Shown here: positions 1 to 10,816 of the stretch, one piece after another | Layout of the letters: every line of letters begins with the position of its first letter | Position numbering within the stretch: position 1 is the first letter of the stretch | DNA from: Choristoneura fumiferana | Taxonomy: Eukaryota > Arthropoda > Insecta > Lepidoptera > Tortricidae | Direction: 5' to 3' | NCBI RefSeq assembly: GCF_025370935.1 | Contig: NC_133497.1 | Coordinates: forward strand, 3,820,560 to 3,884,559 | DNA: 64,000 bases | Made by a program: the position numbers and the translations under genes | Notes under the pieces: model-generated | Told to the model about the DNA's origin: nothing | The model's database searches: none | The model's input: only the letters and a program-made list of their open reading frames with translations

Positions 1-257
1 ACTCCATATGGCCTCAGGAATGCGTGATTGAAATCTCTCGCAATGCTCACGAGCACCTTGTATATATAGATCAGATGGGTAACACGCCTTTTTTGGCACC
101 AAAAATTACTTTATTTTTTTTACTTTCGGCAAGTTCCACCGTGGCAGACTATCAAATTAGGACTTAGCATCACTTTTATGGCAAATCGTTGTGCATTTCA
201 TCGCGGCATCAAGTTGGTAGGTACGAAATTTTGCAGTTGGCGATTCATCTATTTCAG

Positions 258-473
258 CCAGCCGTGCCTTAATCAGAGGGAAACCTGTGCGTCCATTCGA
301 TGAATTGGACAAACACAAGAGACGACGGACAACACCGACATCTATCGGCGCGCACCATCCAACAACAAACGGCCCCTCTATGTTGTGGCACGTCGGTGTA
401 TACAGCAAGCGCTTCACTCCATACAAGCAGATTTGTGGTGGTACCCTGGTTACCATGAAAGCTGTCATTTCAG
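258..473 (+). CDS. protease exon A (activation region to CGGTL)
   Basis: The acceptor is TTTCAG at 252-257 and the donor GTAATA follows 473. It encodes a basic linker (KHKRRR), then WHVGVYSK and KQICGGTL, ending one base into the Ala codon before the catalytic His. The usual IVGG mature terminus is replaced by SIGA at roughly the right distance. The acceptor is the least certain boundary. Confidence 0.75.
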
Positions 474-3400
474 GTAATAGCTACTCCAGACCCTATACGA
501 AGTGCGAAATTCGAATTTGCTATCTCGCCCGTCCCGCTGACGCTAAATAATAATAATAATAATATTAACAAATCTTTACCTTACATTATTTAATACGAGA
601 GCGACAGGGACGGTACGATACGAACTTCGATTTACGAATTTCGTAGTCGCCCCCCCAGGATTCAGTCAAGTAACGTACAGACACGTGCATTCATAATTAT
701 GTAAATGATTGCCCATTCGCAATAGTACATTGTGTCTTAAGGGCGGTAAATAAGGATTCGAATTTTAGACTAAACATAGTTCTTAGCATTAGCTATGGTA
801 GACGACTCGAAAAAGAAATGATAATCAGTGGGGTTACTGCGAAATTCGAAAATCGAAGTTCATATCGTATCGCTGAGGCTAATGCTTATTTAATACAAGA
901 ATGAGAGGGATGGTACATACGATACTAACTTCGATTTGGGACTTTGTAGTAAAAGGTGACTGCCACCTTTCCTTGCAAATTACGAGCAACGTCAAGAACG
1001 TGTATACATTTGTTGTGAAAAATTAAGGAACCGTAATGTATACCATGTTAATGACACTGCGTTGTAGATATTATTTAGAAATCGTCACGTATGTTTAAAA
1101 AAGGGAGCAAAAACCGTATACAATATTAAGATTGAGGTTGTTTACTTATTTTTCCTAAAAATATCGTTTAAGTACATTACTTTTGTGGGTTTCGTGGGTA
1201 CATAAGTTTCAATGTTATGCGTGTGTACTTAGTTAAAAAATCTTGTGTAAATATATATAATTTTGCAAACGGGGAATCGTTTACATATTAATGCACGTGA
1301 CTGTACCTAAGCTGAATTTTAGTTGTTTGCCAGCATCCCCGATGTCAGTAAAAATTAAGCAAAGTTTGAACCCCCTTGCTTAAGTAAGCAAATATAAATA
1401 CAAAATAATTTATAACAAAAAGAAACAACATTTATACAACTTTGTTATCCGCTAATCCGCTAGAGGGCAAACTAGGCTAAGCCTGGGGGCTACTACGAAA
1501 TCCGAAAATCGAAGTTCGTATCGTACCGTCCTTCTCACTCTCGTATTAAATAATATAAGCGTCAGCGTTGAACTTCATAATATATGGCCTGTATCTTGGC
1601 CCTCTGCCTCGGTGCGGTTGACAAAAGTTATTAACATATATATATACATAAATTTTGCTTTTGCACGCGGCAACCTATGTCTATTTAAACTATCTTTATT
1701 CCAAAAATCACGTCGATTCGTCGCTCCGTTTCGACGTGAAAGTCACACACTTTCGCATTAGTATGGATGGATATCTTAAAACTACAAGTTTAAGTGTGTG
1801 TGTGTGTGTGTAAAAATAAGGAATTTTAGACTAACGATTGCAATATTTATAGCGGCGCATTGCTTCTGGAGTGACGTTGAAGGCGCAATGCCAGCAGAGG
1901 ATTTTGCGGTGGGCACCGGCAAGCGGTTCCGACCTTGGGATTTTCTCCAAGACAACTTTAGCCAGAAGTCACAAGTATGTTATGTTCAGTTGAAACCATT
2001 TTGTGACAATTTACCGGCGATCGGATAGCCTAGTGGTTAGAGAGCCTGACTACGCAGCTTGAGGCCCCGAGTTTGATTCCCGGCCGGGGCAGACATTTGT
2101 GTGAATAATACGAATGTTTGTTCTCTGGTCTTGGATGTTTAATATGTTCATCCACCATTACCTCTCATATTTCGTTTTCTAGATTTTTTTTACCGTACAA
2201 CGGCAAAACCTACTAGACACTGGCAAAATTGTCCTCCAATGGACAGAGCCATATTTTTATAAAGACACAACAAGTACCTATGTATTTATCTATTTGAGTA
2301 TGTTTATCCGTTGCTTAGTACCCATAGTACTCGTAGTTTGGGACTAGGTCAATAGGTGTCAATAATGCCTCATGATATTTATCTATATTAATTTTCCTTT
2401 GTGACCTACTGTTAAATTTATATAATTTACATGTATCTTGTATCTATGGACCAACATACTCGTAGCTCGAAGGATATGCAAGTTGAAGTGGCAACGGGCC
2501 ACATCGCTCAAAGTACAGAACCGTTTGGGGAGAAAAGTACTTGAGTGACAACGAACCGTAAGACGAAGCATTGGCAGGCCTCCCACCAGGTGGATTGACG
2601 ACATCGTGACAGTTGCGAGCATGGATGTGATTGGCGAGTTGTCGTTCATTGTGGCGTTCTACATGGGGAGGACATTGTTCAGCAAGGACGTGTTCTGATA
2701 CCAATTGTAAGTCTTGTTTTATCATATCAATGTTGTTGACTTCTCCTTCCGTTGAGGTAATAATGTCAGGGTAGAGCAGTAAGACTCTAGGGGTTCAATT
2801 TGAGTAAAACGAAATGCAAGTTTTTAGACGTATAAGTATGTAGCCCCTAAGGCTTTACTGACAGAAATCAGAAACTCGAAGGGTCGCGGATATGAAAGAG
2901 TTGAGTTGGAAGGCGTTTCCTGGGCAGGCTTCCCTGGATCAGGGTCCGAAGCGCAGGTCGCCGGTGCTGGACGAAGGCTGGAGGCAATAGGGGCTCCAGG
3001 GCCAGCAAGCAGCAGCAGCCCTTGCAGAAGAGGAAGGGCAGCTAGGGGCTTCGGTTCCAGGCAGCCGTGCAGAAGGTGTTGGTGTAAGCGGTGATGAGTC
3101 AGTCCCAGACCGTACTGTGCCGCCCTGAAATTAGCACTTGTTTAGGCAAGGTCCAGGTGGCCTTTTCTGCCAACCATCCAACCGGCGTGAAGATAAGCTT
3201 CCTAATCATCAGGTCAGCCGTAATGTTGGAGGTGGTAGAAGATCGTTCGAAGAATTATTAAAATAGGAGTACAAAAACTAAGGTAATTTAAAATTGAAAA
3301 GGAAAGTTCGTTAAAATACAAATATTATTATGGTTGAACCCATTTTAATGAAGCATAACTAAGAACCAACGTAAGGAAACACGCTTTAGGTAACTTAAAA

Positions 3401-6400
3401 AACCGCATTGAAATGGTCAATCTGTTTGAGAGCTACGATACCACCGACAGAAAGACTTACTGACTTAAAGTCAAACTTATTCACCCTTTTACTGTTTAGC
3501 ATCTATCCATACGTTGTCTGTCTTCTAGCTATTGCTTAATCCCGCCCGACCTATTTCAGACTACACTTTTTACACTACACTCCCTATATTAACTATACAG
3601 AAAGAGTAAATCGAACTATAGCACCTTCTACAAATTTATCGGTGTCCAATCATTTCCCTGTTTCAGGTGTCAGCGATCCACATCCCAGTCCGATACCATG
3701 ACGCAGCCACCAGCTACCAGGAGGATATTGCCGTCTTGCTTCTGGCTCAGGAGTTCACGGTCAGCCAGGCGGTCCGTCCGGCCTGTGTCAACTTCGACGA
3801 AGATTTTGACAACGAACAATTGAAGGAAGGAAACTTAGGAACTGTTAGTATGCCGTAGACTGAGCACAATATAATACTGACTGAAATAAAACCCATTACG
3901 TTTGTGCAACACATACGTGTTTTACCCAGACCCATGCAGATATGCTGACGTGTTTTCTGAACGATAAAAGTTTAATGTCAAAATGAAAATGTAAAATATT
4001 ATTCAAGACATAAAATAACAAAATACAAAAAAAAGGTGATATACAAAGTAGTACAACTATGTTGTGTGCCCGAAATGGTCCCGCCTCAGCATAAATGCAG
4101 ACTCCTCGGATGGAGTCAGCGCTGGTCTTCCGGAGAGACCATTAGACCATAATATGAAAAAGTAATGCCTGAACGAATCAAATACGAGTACCTACAACAC
4201 TTGCTACAGCATGGGTGGCCTTTTGTGCTCTGTCCTTTTACCCTTATTTCTTCTTCCAGGTCCTGGGCTGGGGGCTGACAGAGGAAGATGGAGGTCCCTC
4301 ACAAATACTCAACTTCGTGGAGCTGCCCACCGTCAGTATTGAGGAGTGTCTGAAAAGCGCTGACGCGAGCTTCCTCCGCTACATCACCAGCGACAAGATC
4401 TGCGCAGGCGTCACTACCGGTAACAAGAACTTTGATCATCATCATCATTGTGGAAGACGTCCACTGCTGGACATGGGCCTTCCTCAAAATTGTTTGTTTA
4501 TTTATTACCTTATTCAAAATAAAAAAAACGTAACTACATGAAAGGTCCGTCTACATCCTTATATAATTTTCTCAAACATGCTCGGAAATGTATGCGTTAA
4601 TGTCACGAAATGGAGAAATGAAGTTTTTCATTTATGGCTCCCTACCACCTCCCTACATAACTTCTTGGCCTAGGCCATGAAGTATGTATGAAAATCCATT
4701 ATTGTCCGCTGCTCTAACTTTTTAATTTTGCTTACTAACATTAAACTGACAAAGGAAAAATTACGAACAGCCAACCACCACTACTCTGTAAGCATTTGCG
4801 ATACTGCGATGCGATGCGATGCGATGCGATGCGAAGTGATGCGATGCGATGCGAAGCGATGCGATGCGAAGCGATGCGATGCGATGCGATGCGATGCGAT
4901 GCGATGCGAAGCGAAGCGAAGCGATACGATGCGATGCGAAGCGATGCGATGCGATGCGAAGCGATACGATGCGATGCAAAGCGATGCGATGCGATGCGTT
5001 GCGAAGCGATGCGACGCGATGCGATGCGAAGCGATGCTATGCGATGCGAAGCGAAGCGATGCGATACGATGCAAAGCGAAGCGATGCGATGCGATGCGAT
5101 GCGAAGCGAAGCGATGCGATGCGATGCGAAGCGATGCGATGCGATGCAATGCGAAGCGATGCGATGAGATGCGATGCCATGCGAAGCGATGCGACGCGAT
5201 GGATTCAAAAGTCCGCAATAAATAATTTGTATTTGTATTTGTATTTGATGCGATGGGATGCGATGCGAAGCGAAGCGATGCGATGCGGTGCGATGCGATG
5301 CGATGCGATGCGAATGCGATGCGATGGATGGATGGATGGATGAAATATTTCCTCACATTGTTTGAGAAAAGCACTATACAAACCTCGGCCAGAACAGGGA
5401 TTGCTGGACTCGGTTTATCGTTTACTCGTCTACCCCGAACTCGACCATCAATCCCTTACTTCATGGCCTCTGCAGTAATGTACTAATATACAACAGACTA
5501 TTACTCACATACTAGTACCTACTTTACGGTCACGATTTCTTTAGTTCATGTTAGTAGCTTCTTCTTAGTCAAACCTGGGATCTTGTTAGGACCATAATCT
5601 ATCTTAAAAACAATCAATGCTTACTACACAACCATACAATCAGACAGCTCAACATGTCAACAACGTTAGTTTCATTTTTAGCTGAAGCGAGCGCTGTGAT
5701 CGTTTCTGCTCCCCTCCACCAGTTTTGCACCTCGAGCAGGCGGAAACTTCGAGAGATGGACACATGCTCAGAATGCTTGTAATTTTGCCAGGTAAAGCCC
5801 TCTGTCGTGGTGACAGTGGCGGCGGATTTGTGTTTACGGAGCAGAGAGGATCAGCGCCCGTCCCGTTCCTGCGCGGGGTGGCGTCCACCGCGCCGCGAAA
5901 CGAGCACCGCTGTAACGTGTACGCCCTCGCTGCGCTTACGCATGTTCGCAAGCACCGAGTATTCCTGCGACGGTACGTACCTAATACTGTAAAAAAAGGT
6001 GATGTTAGCAAACTAGAGTAGTTTATGTTGTACAAATAGTAAGTAATATTTAAAATAAATCGTTCCCATCTACCTAAAATTAATTTTCACAGCTGAAAAT
6101 TTCCTTAAGGGTTCATTCACTGGTGCGCTTGCCCTAGTCGTTTGGTAAGCGAATCCTGACAAGGCTTTCAGCGACACCGTGTTTTTCAGGCTCGGTTCGT
6201 GGAAGCGTATTCTGAGCTAAAGCGTGCTAATGCTATTGCTAGATAGCTAAGCGACGCCACTGCGTATCTTAATTAATTCATAAGTTTATAAATTTCGATA
6301 TAACGATTTATCAAATAAGCAAATTTGCCAATAGTAATTGATTTGCAGGTAGGACCTTGTGCAAGGTCCGCCCGGATTGCTACCACCATCTTGCTCGCTA

Positions 6401-9077
6401 ATCCTGCTGTGAAGCAGCAGTGCTTGCACTGTTGTGTTTCGACGTGGAGAGTAAGACAGCCGTTGAAATTACTGGCACTTGAGGTATCCCATCTTAGGCC
6501 TCTAGGTTGGCAACGCATCTGCAATACCCCTGGTGTTGCAGATGTTTATGGGCGCTGGTGATCTCTGACCATCAGGAGACCAACTTGCTTGTTTGTTTTG
6601 AACACTATTTTTTATTATAAGAGGAAGACAAACGAGCAAGCGGGTCATCTGATGGGAAATGATCACCAGCGCCCATCAGTACCAACTACTCAAGGAGAGA
6701 TCCCGTTGCCGGCCTTTTAAGAAAGTTTAAGTCCTTTCCTTGAAAGCCCCAACGTCATAGTTGTCCGTAAACACTGCAGACGTGTCGGAAGTATCGAAGG
6801 AAACGCATAGTGGTAGACCGCCATTCATCCGTTATTGACCGTGATAGGTACAGAAGATCAGTGCCGCTCTGGGGTAGAGCAAGATGGAAGATTTTCCAAT
6901 TTCCAATGCAAAATTAAATTATAATGTCGCCTTTTGAGAGGCGCGGAAGCGGTGTAGACAATCCACCTTGATCAAGGGCTAGAGCTGCTGCTTTTGACGA
7001 GACGAGAGAAGATGATGTTCGAAATAAAAAAAAAGAAGTTCGATATATAGGCTTGCGTTTGACCAAAATCACGCCTGATGATAAGCGAAGATGTGGACTA
7101 AATGGAACACGCCTTCCTAGTAAAATGCCCATTCACCCTACGAGTATATTTGAAGACGGCCAGATTGTAGTGATCACTGATCAGGAAACACAGAAGCCGG
7201 CAGAGCATTCCACTCCTGAGCTGTCCGATAATAAAGGACGAGCGAAAACGCTTTGTGCCAATGTTAGGGATGCTGACAACATAGGGGTGCAGACCGCGCC
7301 AACTTCTGGTCGACCTGTGAAAGAAAGGAGCTATGGAATAAGACTTTACGCACGCACATTTTAGATACTAATAGACGGGGCCATCTTAAGTTTTTCACCT
7401 TTATCTTGTTTGTGATTGTCAAAAGTTGTTCCTGCGGCCATGTTCTACGAGTACTAAGTCCCAGCGCACAAAATTTTATTAAAGAAGTGCAAAAGCGCCT
7501 GGTCGACACTACTGGAGACCAAAGGGCTGGCAGCTATCTCTCTCAACGAATTGCCATCGCCATTCAACGAGGGAATGCTGCTTTGCAGGTGGTAGGGCCT
7601 TGTGCAAGGTCCGCCCGGATTGCTACCACCATCTTGCTCGCTAATCCTGCCGTGAAGCAGCAGTGCTTGCACTGTTGTGTTTCGGCGTGGAGAGTAAGAC
7701 AGCCGGTGAAATAACTGGCACTTGAGGTATTCCATCTTAGGCCTCTAGGTTGGCAACGCATCTGCAATACCCTGGTGTTGCAGTTGTCTATGGGCGGTGG
7801 TGATCTCTTACCATCAGGAGACCCACTTGCTCGTTTGCCATCCAGTCGAATAAAAAAAAAAAGCCTTGGGCACCATGCCACGGGGGCCTTTTATAGATTT
7901 AATTTAGTAGGTATTAAGTTTTTAAGTTAGGTAGTTAGTTTATAGTTAAGTTTTATATGGTTATTTTTTCTTTTAATTCTTGTATTTCATGTTAATAAAT
8001 TAGATTTATGGATTTTATAAATAAGTTATCGTTGTGTGTTGTAAATTAACTTTTCTTTTTTACAGATACATCCCAAGCTTGGAAGACGAGTGCAAGAGGC
8101 ATTACCCTATAGCAGATGCCTTGAAAGTTAGGTAAAACGATTTGTTTATTTTTTTTATTGTTAAACCCAAACCTACAGGGTACTTCCCGTGAACTCAGAA
8201 TCTTGAAATTAGGTACGAAGCAACGTTTTATAGCACAGCTAAAGGAGAAATTGCGAAAAGCATAAATTTATAGTTGCATCATATAATAATAATATTTTTA
8301 ATAATTTGCACGGAACCCTCGGTGCGCGAGTTCGACTCGCAATTGGCCGGTTTTTTTTGCATTAGTTTTTTTTGCATTAATTAAACAGATGTGGCACCAA
8401 GAAGTCGTCAAGATCATCCCCATCATTATTTCCTCGACAGGTATCGTCCCAAAAACCCTTAAAACAGCACTTAAAATGTTAGACCTTCACGACAACTCAT
8501 ATATACCCCTACAAAAGTCAATAGTCCTAGACACATGCTCTATAGTACGCCGATTCTTAAATCCAACTTCTTTACCAGTTTATAACGATTAAGACAGACA
8601 AACACAAATAACAAACCGATACAACATACACCACACTGACACAAACATCACACAAATAACTTAAAACACAATGGTTACATGATACTTGGCATGTGCCCGT
8701 ATCATGAACCAAAAAAAAAACCGACTTTAAGTCGAGATTCTTTAAAAATAACAAAATAATAATAATAAATTTATTTCAGACCAAGGATCCATGTTATTGT
8801 TAGTATAGCAATGATCATTTACATTCTTTTGGTATCATAAGTAATATTAACTGTGTTTTAAAACGTTTTTCAATAAAAAGACTCGTCAAGATTGTTTACC
8901 CTTTTTCTAATGCTAAAAAAACGAAGTATTGTCTATAACCCGATGAACCTCATAATTAATTATTAGATCTTTTACTTGATTGTAAAATTATGTTTTTCTT
9001 CTGCCAGGTACAGCCAGAACGAGCCTGCGGCCTGCGAGCCGTGCAAATGTGTCTTTAACAATGCTACGACTTCTTAG
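258..9077 (+). CDS. HP14-like modular serine protease, catalytic domain and C-terminal tail (5' end outside window)
   Basis: Seven exons join in phase to give about 329 residues and a stop: 258-473, 1853-1974, 3667-3843, 4260-4419, 5792-5972, 8066-8131, 9008-9077, all with GT-AG introns. The S1-family triad is visible: His in AAHC (exons 1-2), Asp in EDIAV (exon 3), Ser in GDSGGG (exon 5). Family knowledge: HP14-type proteases carry N-terminal LDLa and sushi modules, auto-activate on microbial recognition and start Toll/prophenoloxidase cascades in haemolymph. Specific likenesses are KQICGGTL, ITSDKICAG, KALC before GDSGGG, and LRGVASTAP. Ala occupies the trypsin Asp189 position, so cleavage after Lys/Arg is unlikely. 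No LDLa or sushi module is in the window, so the start lies to the left. A C-terminal extension follows the catalytic core. No frameshift or internal stop is seen. Alternative: another modular or non-trypsin clip-type protease. Confidence 0.87.
474..652 (+). repeat. short palindromic MITE (family Y), interrupted copy
   Basis: The two ends are inverted repeats (CGAAGTGCGAAATTCG and the complement of ACGAATTTCGTAGT) around a TAA-rich centre. It starts within a few bases of the exon A splice donor. Related copies are at about 828-955, 1488-1580, 31862-31984, 32318-32415, 63419-63536 and 63926-64000. The consensus end is GGGGCTACTACGAAATTCG. Confidence 0.65.
828..955 (+). repeat. family Y MITE, degraded copy
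   Basis: It carries GAAATTCGAAAATCGAAGTT and the inverted partner near 925-950, with a diverged centre. It lies in the first intron of the protease. Confidence 0.5.
956..1487. other. intron sequence, no feature seen
   Basis: AT-rich intron between two family Y MITE remnants. I see no exon, ORF or recognizable repeat in it. Confidence 0.5.
1488..1580 (+). repeat. family Y MITE fragment
   Basis: It begins GGGGGCTACTACGAAATCC and runs through TATCGTACCGTCC to TAAGCGTCAG. The second half is missing or diverged. Confidence 0.5.
1853..1974 (+). CDS. protease exon B (catalytic His)
   Basis: It starts after TTATAG and ends before GTATGT. It completes AAHCFW, with the catalytic His, then a loop ending NFSQKSQ in phase 0. 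The first codon is split across the intron and reads Ala only with this junction. Confidence 0.88.
2016..2400 (+). mobile_element. tRNA-derived SINE (family S1)
   Basis: The head carries an A-box-like GCCTAGTGGTTAGAGAGCC and a B-box-like GTTTGATTCCCG. The body continues ACGAATGTTTGTTCTC to TTTATCCGTTGCTTAGTACC. It is shared with copies at 37340, 37970, 42717, 43837 and 62176. Confidence 0.75.
2445..2705 (+). mobile_element. RTE-type LINE 3' end, degraded
   Basis: Translated pieces recall the end of RTE-like reverse transcriptases: a WxxGHIA-like stretch, a Gly/Arg/Pro-rich RPPTRW stretch, then a QQW-like end. Stops and shifts interrupt all frames. Related fragments lie at 20400-20655, 34165-34410, 39957-40110 and 48673-48920. 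Confidence 0.55.
3667..3843 (+). CDS. protease exon C (catalytic Asp)
   Basis: It starts after TTTCAG and ends before GTTAGT, 59 codons in phase 0. It contains YQEDIAVLLL with the catalytic Asp, and VRPACVNF, where the Cys fits the usual disulfide position. Confidence 0.87.
4260..4419 (+). CDS. protease exon D
   Basis: It starts after CTTCCAG and ends before GTAACA. It encodes LGWGLTEEDGG and ITSDKICAG, typical of the stretch between catalytic Asp and Ser, and ends one base into a Gly codon. Confidence 0.88.
4802..5205. repeat. GCGAT/GCGAA pentanucleotide satellite
   Basis: About 80 tandem 5-mers, mostly GCGAT with interspersed GCGAA and a few point variants, in the intron between protease exons D and E. 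Since 5 is prime to 3 and no unit makes a stop, several frames are open on both strands; these are not genes. Confidence 0.95.
5206..5247 (+). mobile_element. retroelement tail splitting the pentanucleotide satellite
   Basis: A short segment ending in (TTTGTA)n, typical of a LINE 3' tail, interrupts the GCGAT array, which resumes after it. Confidence 0.4.
5248..5342. repeat. second block of the GCGAT satellite
   Basis: GCGAT/GCGAA units resume and end in four GATG tetramers at about 5325-5342. Confidence 0.9.
5792..5972 (+). CDS. protease exon E (catalytic Ser)
   Basis: It starts after TTGCCAG and ends before GTACGT. It encodes KALCRGDSGGG with the nucleophile Ser, then LRGVASTAPRN, a Cys and THVRKH, the start of the C-terminal helix. 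Residue 189 (trypsin numbering) is Ala. Confidence 0.9.
6340..6735 (+). mobile_element. LINE/SINE 3' tail (family L), two pieces
   Basis: 6346-6600 carries TGTTGTGTTTCGACGTGG, TTGGCAACGCATCTGCAATA and ATCAGGAGAC, shared with 7588-7860, 31577-31772 and 36668-36858. An inverted relative (AGCGCCCATCAG) follows at 6600-6735. Intron between exons E and F. Confidence 0.6.
6917..7470 (+). repeat. intronic segment duplicated at 60838-61510
   Basis: CTTTTGAGAGGCGCGGAAGC, CGCCTGATGATAAGCGAAG and CTGTGAAAGAAAGGAGCTA occur in the same order in both places. This marks the left part of a segmental duplication that also includes exons F and G. Confidence 0.75.
7588..7862 (+). mobile_element. family L retroelement 3' tail ending in poly-A
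   Basis: Same sequence as 6346-6600, ending TCGAATAAAAAAAAAAA. This copy is absent from the duplicate near 61.5 kb, so it may have inserted after the duplication. Confidence 0.65.
8066..8131 (+). CDS. protease exon F (C-terminal helix exit)
   Basis: It starts after TTTACAG and ends before GTAAAA. It encodes YIPSLEDECKRHYP and on to LKV. Phase fits both neighbours. A mutated copy lies at 61565-61628. Confidence 0.85.
   Translation: MHPKLGRRVQEALPYSRCLES
9008..9077 (+). CDS. protease exon G (terminal, Cys-containing tail)
   Basis: It starts after CTGCCAG and ends in TAG at 9075-9077. It encodes RYSQNEPAACEPCKC, then VFNNATTS with a possible N-glycosylation site (NAT). Its copy at 62564-62645 also keeps an open frame to a stop, supporting a real terminal exon. 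Confidence 0.85.
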
Positions 9078-9405
9078 AAAGAGACTGTTTTTTTGGGGTT
9101 CCACAGTGCTGGGTACAGTACAGGGTTACTCAAGCATTTCAACAGCCATTATCGTGGTCACATTCACATTTTGTTATGAATGGGCTGTAAAGTAGAATTT
9201 GTTGACATTTTCGATTTTTTTTTAGATGATCCGTACTTCCTCTAGGTAACATGGAAACTGTAACAGCATCTTCTGCCATGTCAACAGAAATGTGCTCACG
9301 AAAATCAAATAAAATGCTCGAATAATCACCCCCGTCCGCGGCTTAGCTTACACATTGTCAGCGCTGCAAATTTTGCATGAGTTTATATGTTAATAACATA
9401 ACGTC

Positions 9406-9419
9406 AATAAAGTAATAAA
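9406..9419 (+). promoter_or_regulatory. polyadenylation signals of the protease gene
   Basis: Two overlapping-type AATAAA hexamers at 9406-9411 and 9414-9419, about 330 bases after the stop. One of them is conserved in the duplicated 3' end (62958-62963). Confidence 0.6.
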
Positions 9420-9523
9420 ATATTACTTAAAAAAAACCTCTACATGTTTTTTTTCCCTGACTGAACCCAGAGATTGGAGTATCGTTGGATAAGTCTTTGA
9501 AAAAACATATAAGTTAAGTTTTA

Positions 9524-10814
9524 GGCAGTTATCTCACCGCCGGCGAGGAAACGATTAAGATTGGTTTTTTGGAATCTTTTTGTATTTTTTATTTCAATTC
9601 CAAATTTTTACTTTTACGGTCATCCCGTAAAACCGAAATTGAAAATACAAACTGAAATATAGATGCACAGAAAAAACAGAAAAATAAGACCATGACTGGG
9701 AATCGAACCCAGGTCCTCGGTAATCCGTACCGCGTGCTATACCGCTACACCACTGATGGTCAACGGTACCGACACGAATTTCCCTATGCACCTCATATCT
9801 CAGCTTGTGTTTCTTACTTAGTCACTTAAGCAGCGACGCTAGCGACATCTATGCCGTAAGCCCTCAAACTTTTTCGGCATTCCTTTGGAACTAACCGCTC
9901 ACCCGGACAAGAGATATCGTTTCTAAGCAATCAAATTAAGATTGGTTTTTTGGAATCTTTTTGTATTTTTTATTTCAATTCAAAATTTTTACTTTTACGG
10001 TCATCCCGTAAAACCGAAATTGAAAATACAAACTCCCAGTGATGGTCTTATTTTTCTGTTTTTTCTGTGCATCTATATTTCAGTTTGTATTTTCAATTTC
10101 GGTTTTACGGGATGACCGTAAAAGTAAAAATTTGGAATTGAAATAAAAAATACAAAAAGATTCCAAAAAACCAATCTTAATTTGATTGCTTAGAAACGAT
10201 ATCTCTTGTCCGGGTGAGCGGTTAGTTCCAAAGGAATGCCGAAAAAGTTTGAGGGCTTACGGCATAGATGTCGCTAGCGTCGCTGCTTAAGTGACTAAGT
10301 AAGAAACACAAGCTGAGATATGAGGTGCATAGGGAAATTCGTGTCGGTACCGTTGACCATCAGTGGTGTAGCGGTATAGCACGCGGTACGGATTACCGAG
10401 GACCTGGGTTCGATTCCCAGTGATGGTCTTATTTTTCTGTTTTTTCTGTGCATCTATATTTCAGAGGAAACGATTGGCTATCGACTATTTTCTCGCTCAA
10501 GAAACGAACAAAAGATATAAGATCCTGTGTGAGTAAAAGAGACACATACCTATATTAATAGTTGATCGCTGGCGGTACACACTGCCGGCGAGAACTCGCT
10601 CTTACATCATTTGTCGCAGCGACAAGACCTAAGACTCGCTGAGCTATAAAACTAGCTCTGCGATACTCGCTCAGCGCTGTTAGCTTGGCGGCCGCCCGGC
10701 TCGAGCGAGTAGAGCGAGTAATCGCCCGTCGTGCTCGAACACTCGCCCACTCGTTTCTACTTAGTTACTCGCTCTGCTCGCTTCTCGCTCATCGTCGGCG
10801 GTGGGACAAGTGCC
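9524..10814 (+). mobile_element. CACCGCC-end MITE copy 1, split by an inverted SINE pair
   Basis: Ends are imperfect inverted repeats: GGCAGTTATCTCACCGCC at left and the complement of GGCACTTGTCCCACCGCC at right. The interior is rich in CTCGC/GCGAG. Removing the insert at 9557-10463 and its target duplication leaves a unit of about 372 bp matching copy 2 (10817-11202). Confidence 0.65.
9557..10463. mobile_element. inverted pair of tRNA-like SINEs (family S3) with 12-bp target duplication
   Basis: 9557-9937 is a minus-strand SINE-like unit, 9938-10034 a repeated minus-strand tail, and 10035-10463 a plus-strand tail and unit. The tRNA-like part has GTAGCGGTATAGCACGCGG (A box) and GGTTCGATTCCC (B box). 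GAGGAAACGATT flanks both sides (9545-9556 and 10464-10475), so the composite inserted as one event or folded after insertion. The anticodon loop lacks U33, so it is not a functional tRNA. Confidence 0.8.
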
Positions 10815-10816
10815 AC

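Noticed and set aside
4728..5374. Several long open frames on both strands with repeated MRCDA, MRSDA or HRIAS residues
   Set aside because: They are translations of the GCGAT/GCGAA satellite, open in many frames because the pentamer lacks stops; no gene evidence.
10347..10431. Possible tRNA gene inside the inverted SINE pair
   Set aside because: It folds like a tRNA with good A and B boxes, but the anticodon loop lacks U33, the stem is short by a pair, and it is one of several copies inside a SINE.
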